The position numbers and the translations under genes are program-made. The notes under the pieces are model-generated. The model saw only the letters and a list, made by a program, of their open reading frames with translations, did not search any database and was not told the origin of the DNA. Below are positions 1 to 11,900 of a stretch of DNA of 64,000 nt, piece after piece (the stretch's first letter is position 1; every line of letters begins with the position of its first letter). Origin of the DNA: Aplidium turbinatum (Eukaryota > Chordata > Ascidiacea > Aplousobranchia > Polyclinidae). The stretch covers positions 15,246,372 to 15,310,371 of the forward strand of contig OU964930.1 of the NCBI GenBank assembly GCA_918807975.1, read 5' to 3'.

Positions 1-417
1 TGCAGAGTACACAGGAGTTGCAAACGATTTTAATTCTCGCTGTCTTTTGTGAAGTTGGGTGGAAGAACGTGTTTGCAGTAAATTGGGAAGCTTAGAAGCA
101 GCTTGAGAATTCCGAGATTCAGCAAATGATTGCTGCTTGTACAACGAGGTCAAGAGTGACGATGTTGGATGTGACGTCACTGGCCGAAACTTTGTATAAG
201 AAACTTGTGTGATAGTTTGGTCGTTGCTTGCTGAGCTGTGCGAAGGAACGGTATTAGGAATAAAAGCACTTTTTATTCTCGCATGGACACCAACTGCTTC
301 CATCGTTGGTGGCTTAGACGTTCTTTGTGAGCTGGAATGGTTTCGCTGGTACATGTTGTTTCCAGTTACGTAAGATTGCTTCACAGGATTGGCAAAAGAT
401 TTTATATCAGCTGCCAT
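1..417 (-). CDS. partial first coding exon of an unrecognised gene (runs off left edge)
   Basis: An open frame of 139 codons starts with ATG at 417-415 and stays open to base 1, so the gene continues beyond the window. I checked every triplet of this frame and found no stop. The peptide begins MAADIKSFANPVKQSYVTG and is rich in Ser, Thr, Gln and Asn, with scattered basic residues and no membrane segment, so it looks disordered. I do not recognise the family. The length of the open frame in AT-rich DNA, and the different texture from the non-coding DNA just upstream (421-680), are the only support. It lies downstream of the TASOR gene on the same strand, about 3 kb past the TASOR stop. No splice donor was needed inside the visible part. 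Confidence 0.5.
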   Translation of the reverse strand, partial: MAADIKSFANPVKQSYVTGNNMYQRNHSSSQRTSKPPTMEAVGVHARIKSAFIPNTVPSHSSASNDQTITQVSYTKFRPVTSHPTSSLLTSLYKQQSFAESRNSQAASKLPNLLQTRSSTQLHKRQRELKSFATPVYSA

Positions 418-520
418 TTTAACTGATTTTTATTAACATTTATCTGCAAAGTGGTTAACTTATATTATACATAATAACCACGTTTAGGCTTTCCATTGTA
501 TTAATAACCACATCGTGAAT

Positions 521-580
521 CTGGGGTGGTAAAAGGATAGACCCTCGGCCCCAGAAGCTCAGACGACGATGACGACGACC
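521..580 (+). repeat. short dispersed repeat, copy 1
   Basis: About 60 bp sharing the core GGGTGGTAAAAGGATAGA, then CTCGGCC and GCTCA-ACGACGA, with 5487-5542. It ends in a GACGAC-type microsatellite, as tails of LINE or SINE copies often do. The family is not identified. Confidence 0.5.
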
Positions 581-682
581 ACGTTTAGGCTACTAAGTAG
601 GCTACTTATCAATTGTTTTTTTTTCAAAAATTTCTAGATTTGTAAAACTGTAAAAATGTACAACAAATGAACGGAAGATAAC

Positions 683-1093
683 CAGGGGCGCCAGAACGAT
701 TTTTGACTGGGGGGTGGGGCAAGATTATGAAAAAAGGGCACTTTTGTTGCTGAAAGGTCGATTTTTTAAAAGTTCCAAGATAAGATATAGCGATAATGCT
801 CATCTATCAGCTCACTATCGAGTAATTATACAAGTGTCGCGTATACAAAGAAGGGCATCATGCTATGTAATAATCATGTAACCTACTGTGTTGCAGAATT
901 TTGTGCCGTGAATAATATTTTGAGGCAAAAATGAAAAATTATAATTAGGCTAAAAGCGAATAGCAGAAATTGTTATATTGCAAAATGTGCAGTAGCTTAC
1001 ATGACCTTTAAAGGGCACCATTGCCCCTCCATCTACAGAAAAATTGAAGGCGGGAGGCATCCGCCCCTCTGCCCCCCGCTTCCGGCGCCCCTG
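683..1093. mobile_element. non-autonomous hAT element (MITE), 411 bp
   Basis: The ends are CAGGGGCGCC and GGCGCCCCTG, inverted. The element is flanked by a perfect 8-bp direct repeat, AAGATAAC (675-682 and 1094-1101). CAGGG termini and 8-bp target duplications are the hallmark of the hAT superfamily. There is no transposase, so it would have been moved in trans. The intact duplication suggests a recent insertion. Confidence 0.9.
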
Positions 1094-1101
1094 AAGATAA
1101 C

Positions 1102-2735
1102 CGCCTCTTTTAATAAAGGCAGCTAGGCTGCATGACGATTGAAAACCAATTGTTAGCCACGCAAATATGCAGTCGGCTAAGTAAGGAGCTGCAATTGTCA
1201 CTATGACTTCTCAACATCAAATGAATAATGTTTTAAATTAATTCAATGAATTCTTGTAGAAAATGAGGTATGAGAGGAAATCTACTGTCTTTTACCAAGT
1301 TATGAATAATTCTTATCTGACTCTAGGACCTGGTCTAACCAACTAAGGACCATTTTATCGCCTCATGCAAAATCAAATTACCGGTTTGTAGTTTATATGT
1401 AGGCTACTCCTGTCAATGAATTTTAATTCCGTCACTTGGATGACTGTGGTAGCCTACACGGTAAATCTAATTTAGTTGTTTATGAAAAGAAGATACCACC
1501 ACTTTTGTTAGAAAGCTAACCTTTTGAGACGTAAATTTAAAACTTCCGTTTCGATCAATGTGTGACCACATCAGCAGGTCTGGCAAAGCTTATGGTGGCT
1601 TTAAATCATGTTCTCTTTGACTTTAGTTACAGATTTGCTTTTCTTCGCAACATGTCTCGTAATTGGATGACTTAAACATTTTAAAACAATGTTGAAAGAA
1701 TATTATGTTATTGTACTTCGCTACGTCCACTACAAAGACATGACGTCGAAATGAAGCGAGCTATGCCAAGATGTCCACACGACTTACCGATTCTATGAGC
1801 TCTATTGTTTTCCTTTACCCGAGACTTCTAATTAATTTCATTTCAACAAACAACAAAAGATATCAAAACAATTAAGAAGGCGGGGGGAAAAATTAAACCA
1901 CGCGTTGTGTGGAACACAATCCAATGTTTGGTAAATTACGCTTCAAGGAACGACATTCGTTTACACAGTTCAAAATAAAATGCACAGCAGGAATAGCGAA
2001 TGATATCGTTTTGTTTGTGAACTTTTTGGTTCCGCGATTAGGTAGTTCCTGCCATGAAGCAAATCCGCACTCGCCATTAAAACCAATGTCGCATATTTGT
2101 TTTAATTTGTCTACGTTTTAGGCTTAAATTATTATAATCACATAAAACTAAACAATGCAAAATTTAAATTTATTGTTTCTTGTCGCTGATCTGATCCTGT
2201 CGCGTGGCTTAATTTTACGCGCTTGTGATGCCACAATAAAATATTCTTTCCACCAAAGCTCTGTCAAGTCGACTACAATAGCAATTATTGTTAGCTTTAA
2301 AACTACAGCGACGCCATTCAAAGTGGCGTCCAGTAGAGAACTGGACATTTGTGCTCAGTGTAGTTTTAATTTATGGGTGAGAAGGAGCAACCAAGGTACA
2401 CATGCCCAGGTGGCCTTATTTGTAGCCTAATGCCAAAAATTAAGCAAAGAAGAGCAGTTTCTACAACTGTTTATCAGGGGAAAATTGTTTCTTGTTAGAC
2501 GCACTACTGAATGAAATACAGCAGCTCAACTGGACGACAATTTGACTCAAATTGTATATTTTTGGCTCAGCGTATAAAAGGGCCCTTCGCCCGCGTGATC
2601 TCATGTTCATTGTGATGAGATCACGTATGTCACCTACTTGCAGAACATGTACAATGTACAACGCACCACACCGCATTACAAGTTCAGCCTGCAATATTAA
2701 GGCTACCATATCACGCGGAAAAGGAGACCATTCAA
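1102..2735. other. intergenic stretch, nothing recognised
   Basis: AT-rich DNA between the left-edge gene and the 3' side of TASOR. Open frames here are short, overlap on both strands and lack splice or protein-family support. I see no RNA gene or clear repeat. Confidence 0.5.
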
Positions 2736-2743
2736 CTTGTAAT

Positions 2744-2839
2744 CAGGGCTGTGGAGTGGGAAGGATTTCGGCGTGTCCGTAGTCGGCCAATATTATAAAC
2801 CAAGGAGTAGCATATTTTTCGCCTGACTCCACAACCCTG
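2744..2839. mobile_element. short hAT MITE, 96 bp
   Basis: The ends are CAGGGCTGTGGAGT and ACTCCACAACCCTG, inverted, a terminus typical of hAT (Charlie-like) elements. Flanking octamers CTTGTAAT and CTTATAGC match only partly, so the copy is older than the one at 683-1093, or the duplication has drifted. Confidence 0.7.
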
Positions 2840-3107
2840 CTTATAGCTTCTGCAATTCCGTGCATACTGCTGTAGCGATGTGCAAGCAAAACTGGAAGAT
2901 TTTGAAAGCTTTTTTTTAGTCTACGATGCATGGCAATTGGCGACATATCAAGCACTAAAATATTTCAGTCTAATTAAAAGTCTTAATTGTTTTGTTGCTG
3001 AGTTTCCCGATAGTTTAGGACCATCCAGAGGAGCTGTAGTGGTACTGGCAGTTTTGTGTTTGACTCAAATACCGATAGACCACAGGTGAGTTATGAGAAA
3101 ACGTTCT

Positions 3108-3113
3108 TTTATT
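3108..3113 (-). terminator. candidate poly(A) signal of the TASOR gene
   Basis: AATAAA on the minus strand, about 355 bases past the TASOR stop codon. It is the first canonical signal I see downstream. Not confirmed by any cleavage-site evidence. Confidence 0.35.
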
Positions 3114-3468
3114 TCTGAAAGAAGTTAGTTTTTAATAAAATGCTCGAGACGCGAATAAGACAAAGAAAGTTGATCACTATGAACAAAATGCAAGTTGGAA
3201 TAACTGCTTCAAAGCACCAGCTAACAACCAATGTTATGTTATAATCACGTCTCCATTCTGTTTTCCAATCACCGCTTAGAACAGCTGCTTTGTCGGATTC
3301 GTGATAAAAGCACAGTTTGGTGTGTACGCAATCAGAAAAGTTGCCGTTTTTACGTCAAGCCACGTTGAAATGATGTAAAAATCAACTTTTCTTGACTGGG
3401 TAGTCTCACCCCCGATAGTTGTTCACACAAAAAACAAGATGCAGGTTGATTGAAAGCCGAAATTCCAT

Positions 3469-5924
3469 TTATCGTTCCACCCGATACAACTTCATCAATG
3501 GACTGTATGGGCTTGTGTCGCCACCCCGACTGCCATCCTCAACCACCTCCTGTACAAACTGCTGCAGTGTTGCCACGGCTATCCCAGCTCTCCGGTGTGT
3601 CCGCCACTTGTTCAGCGTATGGTCTCCTTCTGCCAGAGAGAAAAAATTGTACAAATAATTGAAACAAATCATCCAACCAATCAGTCCTTTTTGCATTGAT
3701 TTGACGTCTGCAGACGTTGAATCAATGTAAAAACGGGAATGATTTGGAAAAGACTAAATGGAACACCAACTCGCTTCCTATTGTGTGTGAACTAAGAACG
3801 GTATGTGAATAAGTTTTTGTCAACTATATTTACTCGCGGAGTATACTTGGCGAGGTGTTCTTGGGTGTTAGTTGATGTTTGTTATATTGTATACATAACC
3901 AATTAACCATATATTGAAATTGTTTTAGTTTAACTCATAAATTCTTGGAGACGACGTAAACATAATCACTGCTAGGAAAGAATCGGCCACCCCCACTGGT
4001 GGGGACAAAACCGAAATTGGATAAAAATGATGATAAATAAAACTCTAAAAATGTCGGTTTCTAACGGTGTTCAACTCATATACTCAATGGGATACAAATC
4101 ATCGCATCAAGAATGAAACCCACCAATCAAAACAAGGATGTGTCGCGTCGTCAGCAGGTTTTGCAGTTGCAAGGCGATCGCACTGTCGAACACCTCCGAA
4201 GCGGTGACGTCAGTCGCATCAGCATTTCGTGCCGATATATCGATGATGACGTCAGAGCGCTTAGCGATGGCGCCAAGAACTCGAGCAGCACAGTTTTTCT
4301 TGATTTCATCGGCATCTGGCTGAGTGCTGTGGTAGAAAATCAAGTTTCAAAACGACACCTAGAGCAAGTGTTTTAGGCTGTATTCACATGTGTTTGTCAA
4401 TTTAGTTCAATTGTGAGGTAATTTACATTTCTGTGAGATTGATAGAAATTTTGGTATTTTCCAAAGCTAGAAATTAAAAATTGAGAAAATAAGTGCCAAC
4501 ACTGCTATCATAAATCGTCGCTTTCGTCATTCTATGCAGCAACTGGCACTATTCAAGCATGGATGCCATTTCTTACAGTTTTTCTTTTTTATATGCTTCA
4601 CAACAACAGATCGCAGAAAATTGGATAAAAAGAGCTTGAGAACAGCAACTTATGCTTCTACTGCCAACGAAAAGAATGTGAATATTGAAACGAAACTTAC
4701 CGAAATGATTGCAACTGGCGAACAATGTGCATGTACAATGCGATGCGCCACACCAGATGACCAGTCTGCGCATGGATCCTTGACATCCATCGCATCAAAC
4801 GCACAAACACGACTGAAAAGAAAAGTCTCGTTGATCCGACCTTTGTAGTTGAAAACTTTGTGATTGCAACTTTCTATTTTGGGCACACACATTTTCACAA
4901 ACAAATGTCGACTTCATACTTTGAAGATAAAAATTATTTTTTACTTTTATTTTATTTGTCGGCTGCATAGCCGAGTGGTGAGAGCCCTGGTACGGCACCA
5001 GAAAAGGCGCCGGTTCGACACCGCACAAGAGCATGCAACTGTGTCGTTGGCAGGGTAATTGAAAGCATGCCTGAAGGTGGACACAAAGATTGGCTTCCTT
5101 GCCTTCCCGCTTACTTAATAAAGGTGAGTCCCATACTTGCATCCAAGCATCGGGGGATGAAAAGATAAGGTTCTCACTATAATAGTATAATGCTGAACTA
5201 ATCCTTCGGCATTAACGAGAGTAGGGTGGCCAGTTCGCCAGTTCCTTTCTCTCGGCCGCCTTTACTTCAGCAACTACGCCCACCCAATTTATTACACCCT
5301 GGGTAGAGGTGAGCGGTGTTTGTCAACATCCAGCATAAGCGGAGAGTCGAACCAGGATTGCATGATTGGAAAGCGAGCGCCTTACCCGCTGCGCTATCTC
5401 ACCACCACTTAATTAATACGGAGATTATTTAATATAAATCTTTAATTACGACGACAAATAACTATTTTATCTGTCTATCATCGTCTCCAGGGTGGTAAAA
5501 AGATAGAACCTCGGCCTTAGAGGCTCACACGACGAAAACGACTAATCAATGTTGTAATCTTAAATTTTCTATGACGACAAGAGATTATTTAACAACACAT
5601 TGCACTTAGTCTGCAGCAACAAGCAGTTCTGCCGATACAACCGCTTCATTTTATTTTCAAAAATTAATTTTAAATCGGTCTATGCGAAGCGCGAAACCCC
5701 AGCACCGAGTACAACATGATAGTGGAATTAACTTACCGCTGTTTTGAAGGATTACATCAACGGACACAGGGACGAAGATCCCGTACTCTCCATTGAGGAT
5801 GTTGGTATACCGATGCGCGCTCACGTCATCAGCATTGTCCGCTTGAACAAACTGAACTTTTCTTCGAGCGCACTTGAACATGGAGAGATAGGGCAGGGCG
5901 GGCATCAGATCCAAGTCAACAGAT
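3469..5924 (-). CDS. TASOR: TASOR exons 23-26: conserved C-terminal domain and stop
   Basis: Exons 5924-5737, 4812-4701, 4326-4124, 3629-3469 join in phase and end in TAA (3471-3469). Matches to human: VQFVQADNADDVSAHRYTN (VSFAGVDSLDDVKNHTYNE), then FVRLMRWMSRIHAQTGH (LKNFLTFLEELSTPEGK), then SAIALQLQNLLTTRHILVL (CLIRLQAQNIQQRHIVFL), then AGIAVATLQQFVQEV (NGIVVATAEDFMQNF). The protein ends LMKLYRVER, soon after this domain, whereas human continues about 170 residues further. The introns hold SINEs (4960-5408) and a hairpin element (3666-3748). Confidence 0.92.
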
Positions 5925-8900
5925 CTGCAAGTGACATGGCTACATACAAGTTGACGTTTTTTTCACGAGGCTGCGCCATGCGCAAGCACGCAGTATTCTG
6001 CATAAGCGTTTCGGTTGATATCCTCGCAAGAGTGAACTGAGTAATGCATTAGGCTCGCAAGCAACTTTCGGGCTACAAGGAGTTCTGTACGATTCGATTT
6101 GTTTAAATTTCAGTCAAAATACAGTATGTTGGCAGGCAAAGAACAGTTTGTGCAATATCCTCCTTGCACAAAACCGGTTTTTGTTCTTTACTTTTGGGAA
6201 AACCTGATAAATCACTACAACTACGTTCAATATAAATGATAAGCTTTATATTTAATCTGCTGGTTGTGATTCGAGCACCAATTTTGGCGTTATCACATTC
6301 TAAGCTCTGCGAAAAGGAAAAATCAAAAATACCGCAGGTGAACTCTGCTATTCAGGGACAATTAGAAACAGTGTTCAATTCATCATACACGGTTTAGCTG
6401 CCCAAATAGCAAAATCCATCATTTTTACATTGATTCACATCTGCAGACGTTGAATCCATGTGAAAATGACGGATTTTGCTGTTTGGGTGACATGTTATTG
6501 TTGGCAGTACATTACCTTATGACAATCCAGACATCGTGAGCGTTGAGGGACCTGTCAAGCATTTCCTTGGTGACTGGGATAGAGACATTGCTTCCAACAT
6601 CGTCCTGGGCTTTCGTGGGGCACGCGATGACGTCTTCGATGCGGTTCATTTGGAACGGAACTCCTTTCGTCATCAAAAGAAGGGACTCGATTTCGTTGCA
6701 GTCAGAATGGGAACGTGGGTTGAAGACATAGAAGGAAGGCAGTGTTGGGCTCATTGGCTGGGGCTTTACAAGCGCGATCTTCTGCGGCTTGGGAACGAAC
6801 TTGTTGTCCGATGCAGATGGTGAGTGTTTCATGGATGAGGTGATGCGGTCAAATGATCCTCGTGTTGCGGGAGTTGAAGGATCAATTGCAGATGATTGTG
6901 GTTCAGTCGGTATTGGCACAAGATGAGTACTAAGTGAAGCCAAACTACTACGTTGTGATGATTGCAAAGGCATTGCGTCATAATTATAAGGGGACACGGA
7001 TGAAGAGTCAAGACTTTTATTCTCCTCAATGGCATCAGTTGTCTTCTTTTCCACCTTGTGCAGAACAGCACTCACCTTCTCGCCCAAGGACACATCTGAC
7101 AAGATCACTTTCGATAGAGGTTTAAGCATCTTGTGAGAACTCCATAGACTTGCTGCGATCGCATGATCCATGTTCAAATGTTCATCTTGCGTGGGGGTAT
7201 TCGTATCACGACATTCATCAACCAACACATCATGGATTGAGACATTTTGCAGCAAAGTAGTCGATTGGTCGTGGAGACTTCCGGCTACAGTTGACGTGGA
7301 GTCTAAAGTTGCAGATAACGAGAGAGGTCGAGAGATACTAGAAAACGTTTTGTCACGCTCATTTGCTTCCTGGGTAGTATCACGGATGGTAGGAGAAGCA
7401 ATACGATGAGCAGAGAAACCATCCGCTTCTTTGTGTTGGACACTGGTAATGGGAGAGTTTCGAATGAAACTAGACGAAGATGAATCGAATTCATGAGGTT
7501 GAGATGGTGAGCTGATCACCATCATCACCTCCTCCTCTACATAGTCGATGGGGCTGGAGGTGATTGATGTGGTATCTGACATGAGGGTTTTGATTTGTTG
7601 GTTCGCCTGAGACGACGGCAATTGAGAATCGGTGCGAAGTTGCAATGCTAACTCCAGCAGGCGAGACGACAGAACATTGGCCGAAGTATGGCCTTGTTGA
7701 ACGTCTCGCACGCGGGACAGAAGGTTATCAATTTCTGAATATATGTCATCACTTGGAACAATAGAATCTAATGGGGCTGAAGCTAGGTTAGAGCTTTGCC
7801 CAGAACTCGGCGCTTCCATTGATGTTGTTGGTATTTTTGCAACTGAAACCGAATCGAACGTTGCTTGGGCGGGAGTTACGACTGCAGTTGGTATACTTGA
7901 ACTTTCACTTGTCACCATTGCAGTTTGGATGGCATATGTTGATGAAGAAGGCTGTAATGTTTTGTCAGTAAAAGGCAACCAAAGAGGATCAGCAGCTCTC
8001 GCTCCTTCAGAATCAGCATCTAGCTTCATTTCCACATCAGGTACTGAGATTTTGCTATTTGATGAAACGTTATCTGCAGCTTCATGAGAACCTGAACAAG
8101 ATCCGATTCCATCCGCATGGCTGGAGTCACTTTCGTTGTCCTGTTGCAAAGCTGTCAATTGTTGTTTTTGCTTGGCCCGATTGCGCTTCGCACAAATGCG
8201 TTTGATGTCATCTTCTGATAGTTGTAGCGGGGGTTCAGATAAAGCGGTTGATTTTGAACTAATTTTAACAGCCGGGCTGGGCGGCTTTGGCGACGCCGTA
8301 GAAGCAGCCGAGCCAGTTTGTGGCGTTGAAGTCGTCAGGAGAGGAGAAACAACAGACGGTATGGAGAATTGTGAAAGAATTATGTTGGCATTGCGTAGTG
8401 GTGATGATAAAAACGAAACCTCTTGTGATTCTGAGAAAGCAGAAAACGTACTTTTGGTGGCAGTGGAGCTGTTAACAACGTTACTTGTCATAATGAAACC
8501 AGTTCCACTGTTCACAACACTGACGCTTGTGTCAGGTGACAAAGTAACTGGGCTGGCGAGTTGCGTTTTCCCAAACTCAACAAGTGAACTAGTAGCAACG
8601 ATATTTGAAGCGCGTAAATCTGATGTAGATATTTTAATTTTGAAATTTTCAGCCTCCCCTCCGGGTAGCATAAGCTCCCGAAAGTTAACTTTGTCTCGAT
8701 AAGCACTGATTGAGATTTTGTCTGATGCAACGCCTCTGGGCAGTACAGTGCCCAGGGGCCCGGGTCTAATGTTTATTTTATTGGGAGAAAGCAGAAGCTT
8801 TTTATCTCCAGTGCTGTGCGTTGCTCCCCCACTGCTCCCGAACAGATTGTCTTCGATCTTCGCGGTCGGGCCGATACTGGGACCAATTGCCCCTTTCAGC

Positions 8901-11900
8901 ATCCCAGGGAGGCTGGGATCGAGTGCCTTGAGGTCTTGGGATTTCTGGTTGGCCGGAGTGATTCCGGCTTGTTGAAGGATGCTGGTGAGGTCGGGGATGG
9001 TGATAAGACCACCTGTCTTCTTCCCAGTGTCTGTTCTCTGGGAGTCGATGGCTTGAATGTTGGGGACTGGTGGATTTGGTGTGAGGTAGCTGAGAGTGGT
9101 GGTCAACATCCCTGGATCTGTGGTAGTCTCTTTCCCGATATTCGGCTTGGTGCCTTGGACTGGAATTACGGATGTAGCGCTGCTCCCGGTCATTGGATCT
9201 TTGGTTGTAGGGATCATCCTGAGGATGCGGCCTTTCCTGCTGACTTCGGAATCGACGTCCATCTTCTTCAGATCGGGGCAATTTTGCCGAGTCATAATCA
9301 CGGGAATATTCTGCTCTTGCAAAGTACGAGTGACTCCTTGCTTCGTGTTGCCTGTCTTGGCTTCCGGCATTGTACTTGGAAAATCTTTGCCTTTCATATT
9401 GCTGGGAGGCCTTTCCTTGGTTTTCAAATGAGCGAGGGGAAGGGGAAATTGAGCGGCTTCCCCGTCTTTCGGGAGACGCCTGGTGGCTTCCTCTGGGGGT
9501 GGAAAATGATAGTTGGGGAGGCTTAGGTGGTGGCGTGATGGTCCGCTCCTGTTCAAGCGAGGATCTGTAAAAGTTGCAAAAAGAAGCTGAAATTTGTGAT
9601 CTTTTGCTAACATTCTATATAAGACTTTTCTAGATCACGACTTTTCACGGTAGAAAAAAAGTCTAACTTCATCATTTTAGCAGATTTAACCAAACAAAAA
9701 ACATGAGAAAAGTTTGTAATGTACAATAAAGCATAAAAATAAACAAATTCCAGTCGTTACATAATCGCTATTGGCCGAGTGCAGTCAGTGCACAGTATCA
9801 GAATCCCAGTTAGAAAATTAGTCCTTCATTAAATTGCTTCAACGTCTGCAAATGTTGAACCCATGTAAAAAAAATACTGATGTGTTCGCTCGGCCACCAC
9901 ATGCAGCAAAGACAGTTCAACTATATTAGCGCTGATTGATTGGCGTTTATTTTGTTGCGAGTATAAATACACGCATTCAATAAGCAAAGTCAAATAATAC
10001 AAACGATCACGTAGAATGTGTAGATACTGCAACGGGTGGCTGCGAAGTGACCTGGAAGCAGGGTTACCAGATACTCGAGCTATAGTAAAGCCAAATTCAT
10101 TATAAAATAAGGCCAAAAAAGGCCAATTTTTTTTACTTCTATTAAGGCTAAATAAACTCTAAGAACTTAATTAAAACATTTTTTTGTAAATGCTATTTAA
10201 CGATCAAGCATAACAGAAAATAATTTAACACTGTCAGAGCATAATGACCGGTTCGTTTGCATATTAAATCTGTTTAATAAACAATTACTGTAGTAGCAGA
10301 AAAACTAGAAGCCATTATCACTTTAATTCATCATCAGTTGGAGAATAGGCCATACTTTAACCTTTCAAAAAAATGATTAAAATACAACTGCTTCTGATAA
10401 AATTGGTTCTTTCTATTATTATTACTATTACCCTATAATCAGCATTCAGCAGGTCTATGAAGTTTTTAGATGGTCTACACATCAGTTGCTTACACCTTAC
10501 TATGCTGTTGGTTTGGTACTATGTACTGACTGCTGACTAAGCTAAGAGATTTCACTAATTAGGCTACGGTACTTGGCAATAGTCCCGAAACCCGGTTCAA
10601 CTCAATAAAACCACCCTGTCCACAGCTAACACATTCTCTACTCTCTATGTCTCTACTTAGTAATTAAAACGGATAGAGTTCAGGCTTTAAGTGATGATAC
10701 TTTTATTTGCAATTTACTTAAAATAATACTTTCTAAACCGGTCAAAATTTGCAGCCATAAAAAGGGCCAAATAAGGCCAGATTTTTTGGCCTTATTTGCA
10801 TCAATTTTTTTAAGCCAACTGCAATTTAAAAAGGCCAGATTTTTGGAATTTGGCCTAAAAAAAGGCCATCTGGCAACCCTGCCTGGAAGGCCTTTAGGCA
10901 AGCAGCCACGCTCAACAAAGAAAAGGTAATAAATTAAGCATAAAAGAAGCAACCAAAGAAGCGAAGCAAAGGAATTGAAACATAATAGTTACTTGAATGA
11001 ACACAATATGCATCGGTTAATAAGAGATCTACAATCTACATAGGGCTGAAGCCATCAACATTAGTGATAGGATAGTAAAAAAAATTTGCATTGATTTTTA
11101 AATGAGTTAGGCGAGTTCTTTCTCATTTCCAATGGGATTGAGTTCCAAATTTCCACACGTTTATATTTGAAGCTACGTGGAAGTTTTGAAGATGCGTATT
11201 GAGGAACATAAAATTTATCCATGTAAATTGCATTTCTGGTATTGTGAAAATGAACATTTTTGCCTTTTTAAAATAGTTAGAAAAAGTTAATTGCAGAAAA
11301 TTGTTTTCATATTTATGCATTAATTTTGCAGTTTCGAGTTTGTACAAATCTTTTATTTTAAAAACATTTAGGATTGAATGTAGAAACTAAACTTAAGCTG
11401 TCCTTAGCCATAAGAACTACTTAAGTACTAATCATGTCTTAAAACTGTATGCAGAAACTAAACTTTTGACTAAACAATACTTAAGTTCTTATCAAAATGT
11501 TCAAAAGTTAAGACTGCTACTGACCAGTCTTAAGTTGTGATTATTTCTGGCAATGCCTAAAGTTATGGTACACGTTAGGCTGATACGAGGTGATGGGGGG
11601 ATTGCTTTTATACTGGTAGAGTTGCTCCGTTCGCTTTTGGTTGATTTTCTTTGGAATTTTTATGGTTTTGAGAAAACGAGGGAATCCTTTCCTTTTATGT
11701 CAAATTGACACTGATTAGCTGGTGTGAAATAATCACTCATGGTGCTACTGAGTACTGTTTGGTGAGTGCTTGTAAAGTTTTCAACAAAAATAAACAACAA
11801 TAAAAAAACTGGTATCACGGAATTGAAGTGGTTTATTAATTATTATCATCGTTACCTTTAGAGGTTACAATGATGGTTCAGCAAAGTTGACCACATTTAA

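Noticed and set aside
4961-5033. A tRNA gene (A and B boxes present)
   Set aside because: No pairing acceptor stem, and the downstream body is shared with 14441-14670, so it is a SINE head. The same applies to 5341-5407, 62030-62105 and the other B-box hits.
8136-8702. 188-codon plus-strand frame, and others at 7743-8087 and 8816-9526
   Set aside because: Antisense shadows of the large TASOR exon with no homology, splice context or start support.
6512-9613. A 1,033-codon intronless gene on the minus strand
   Set aside because: Its first 16 codons run through a splice acceptor and its last through a strong donor; phases and C-terminal homology show it is an internal TASOR exon.
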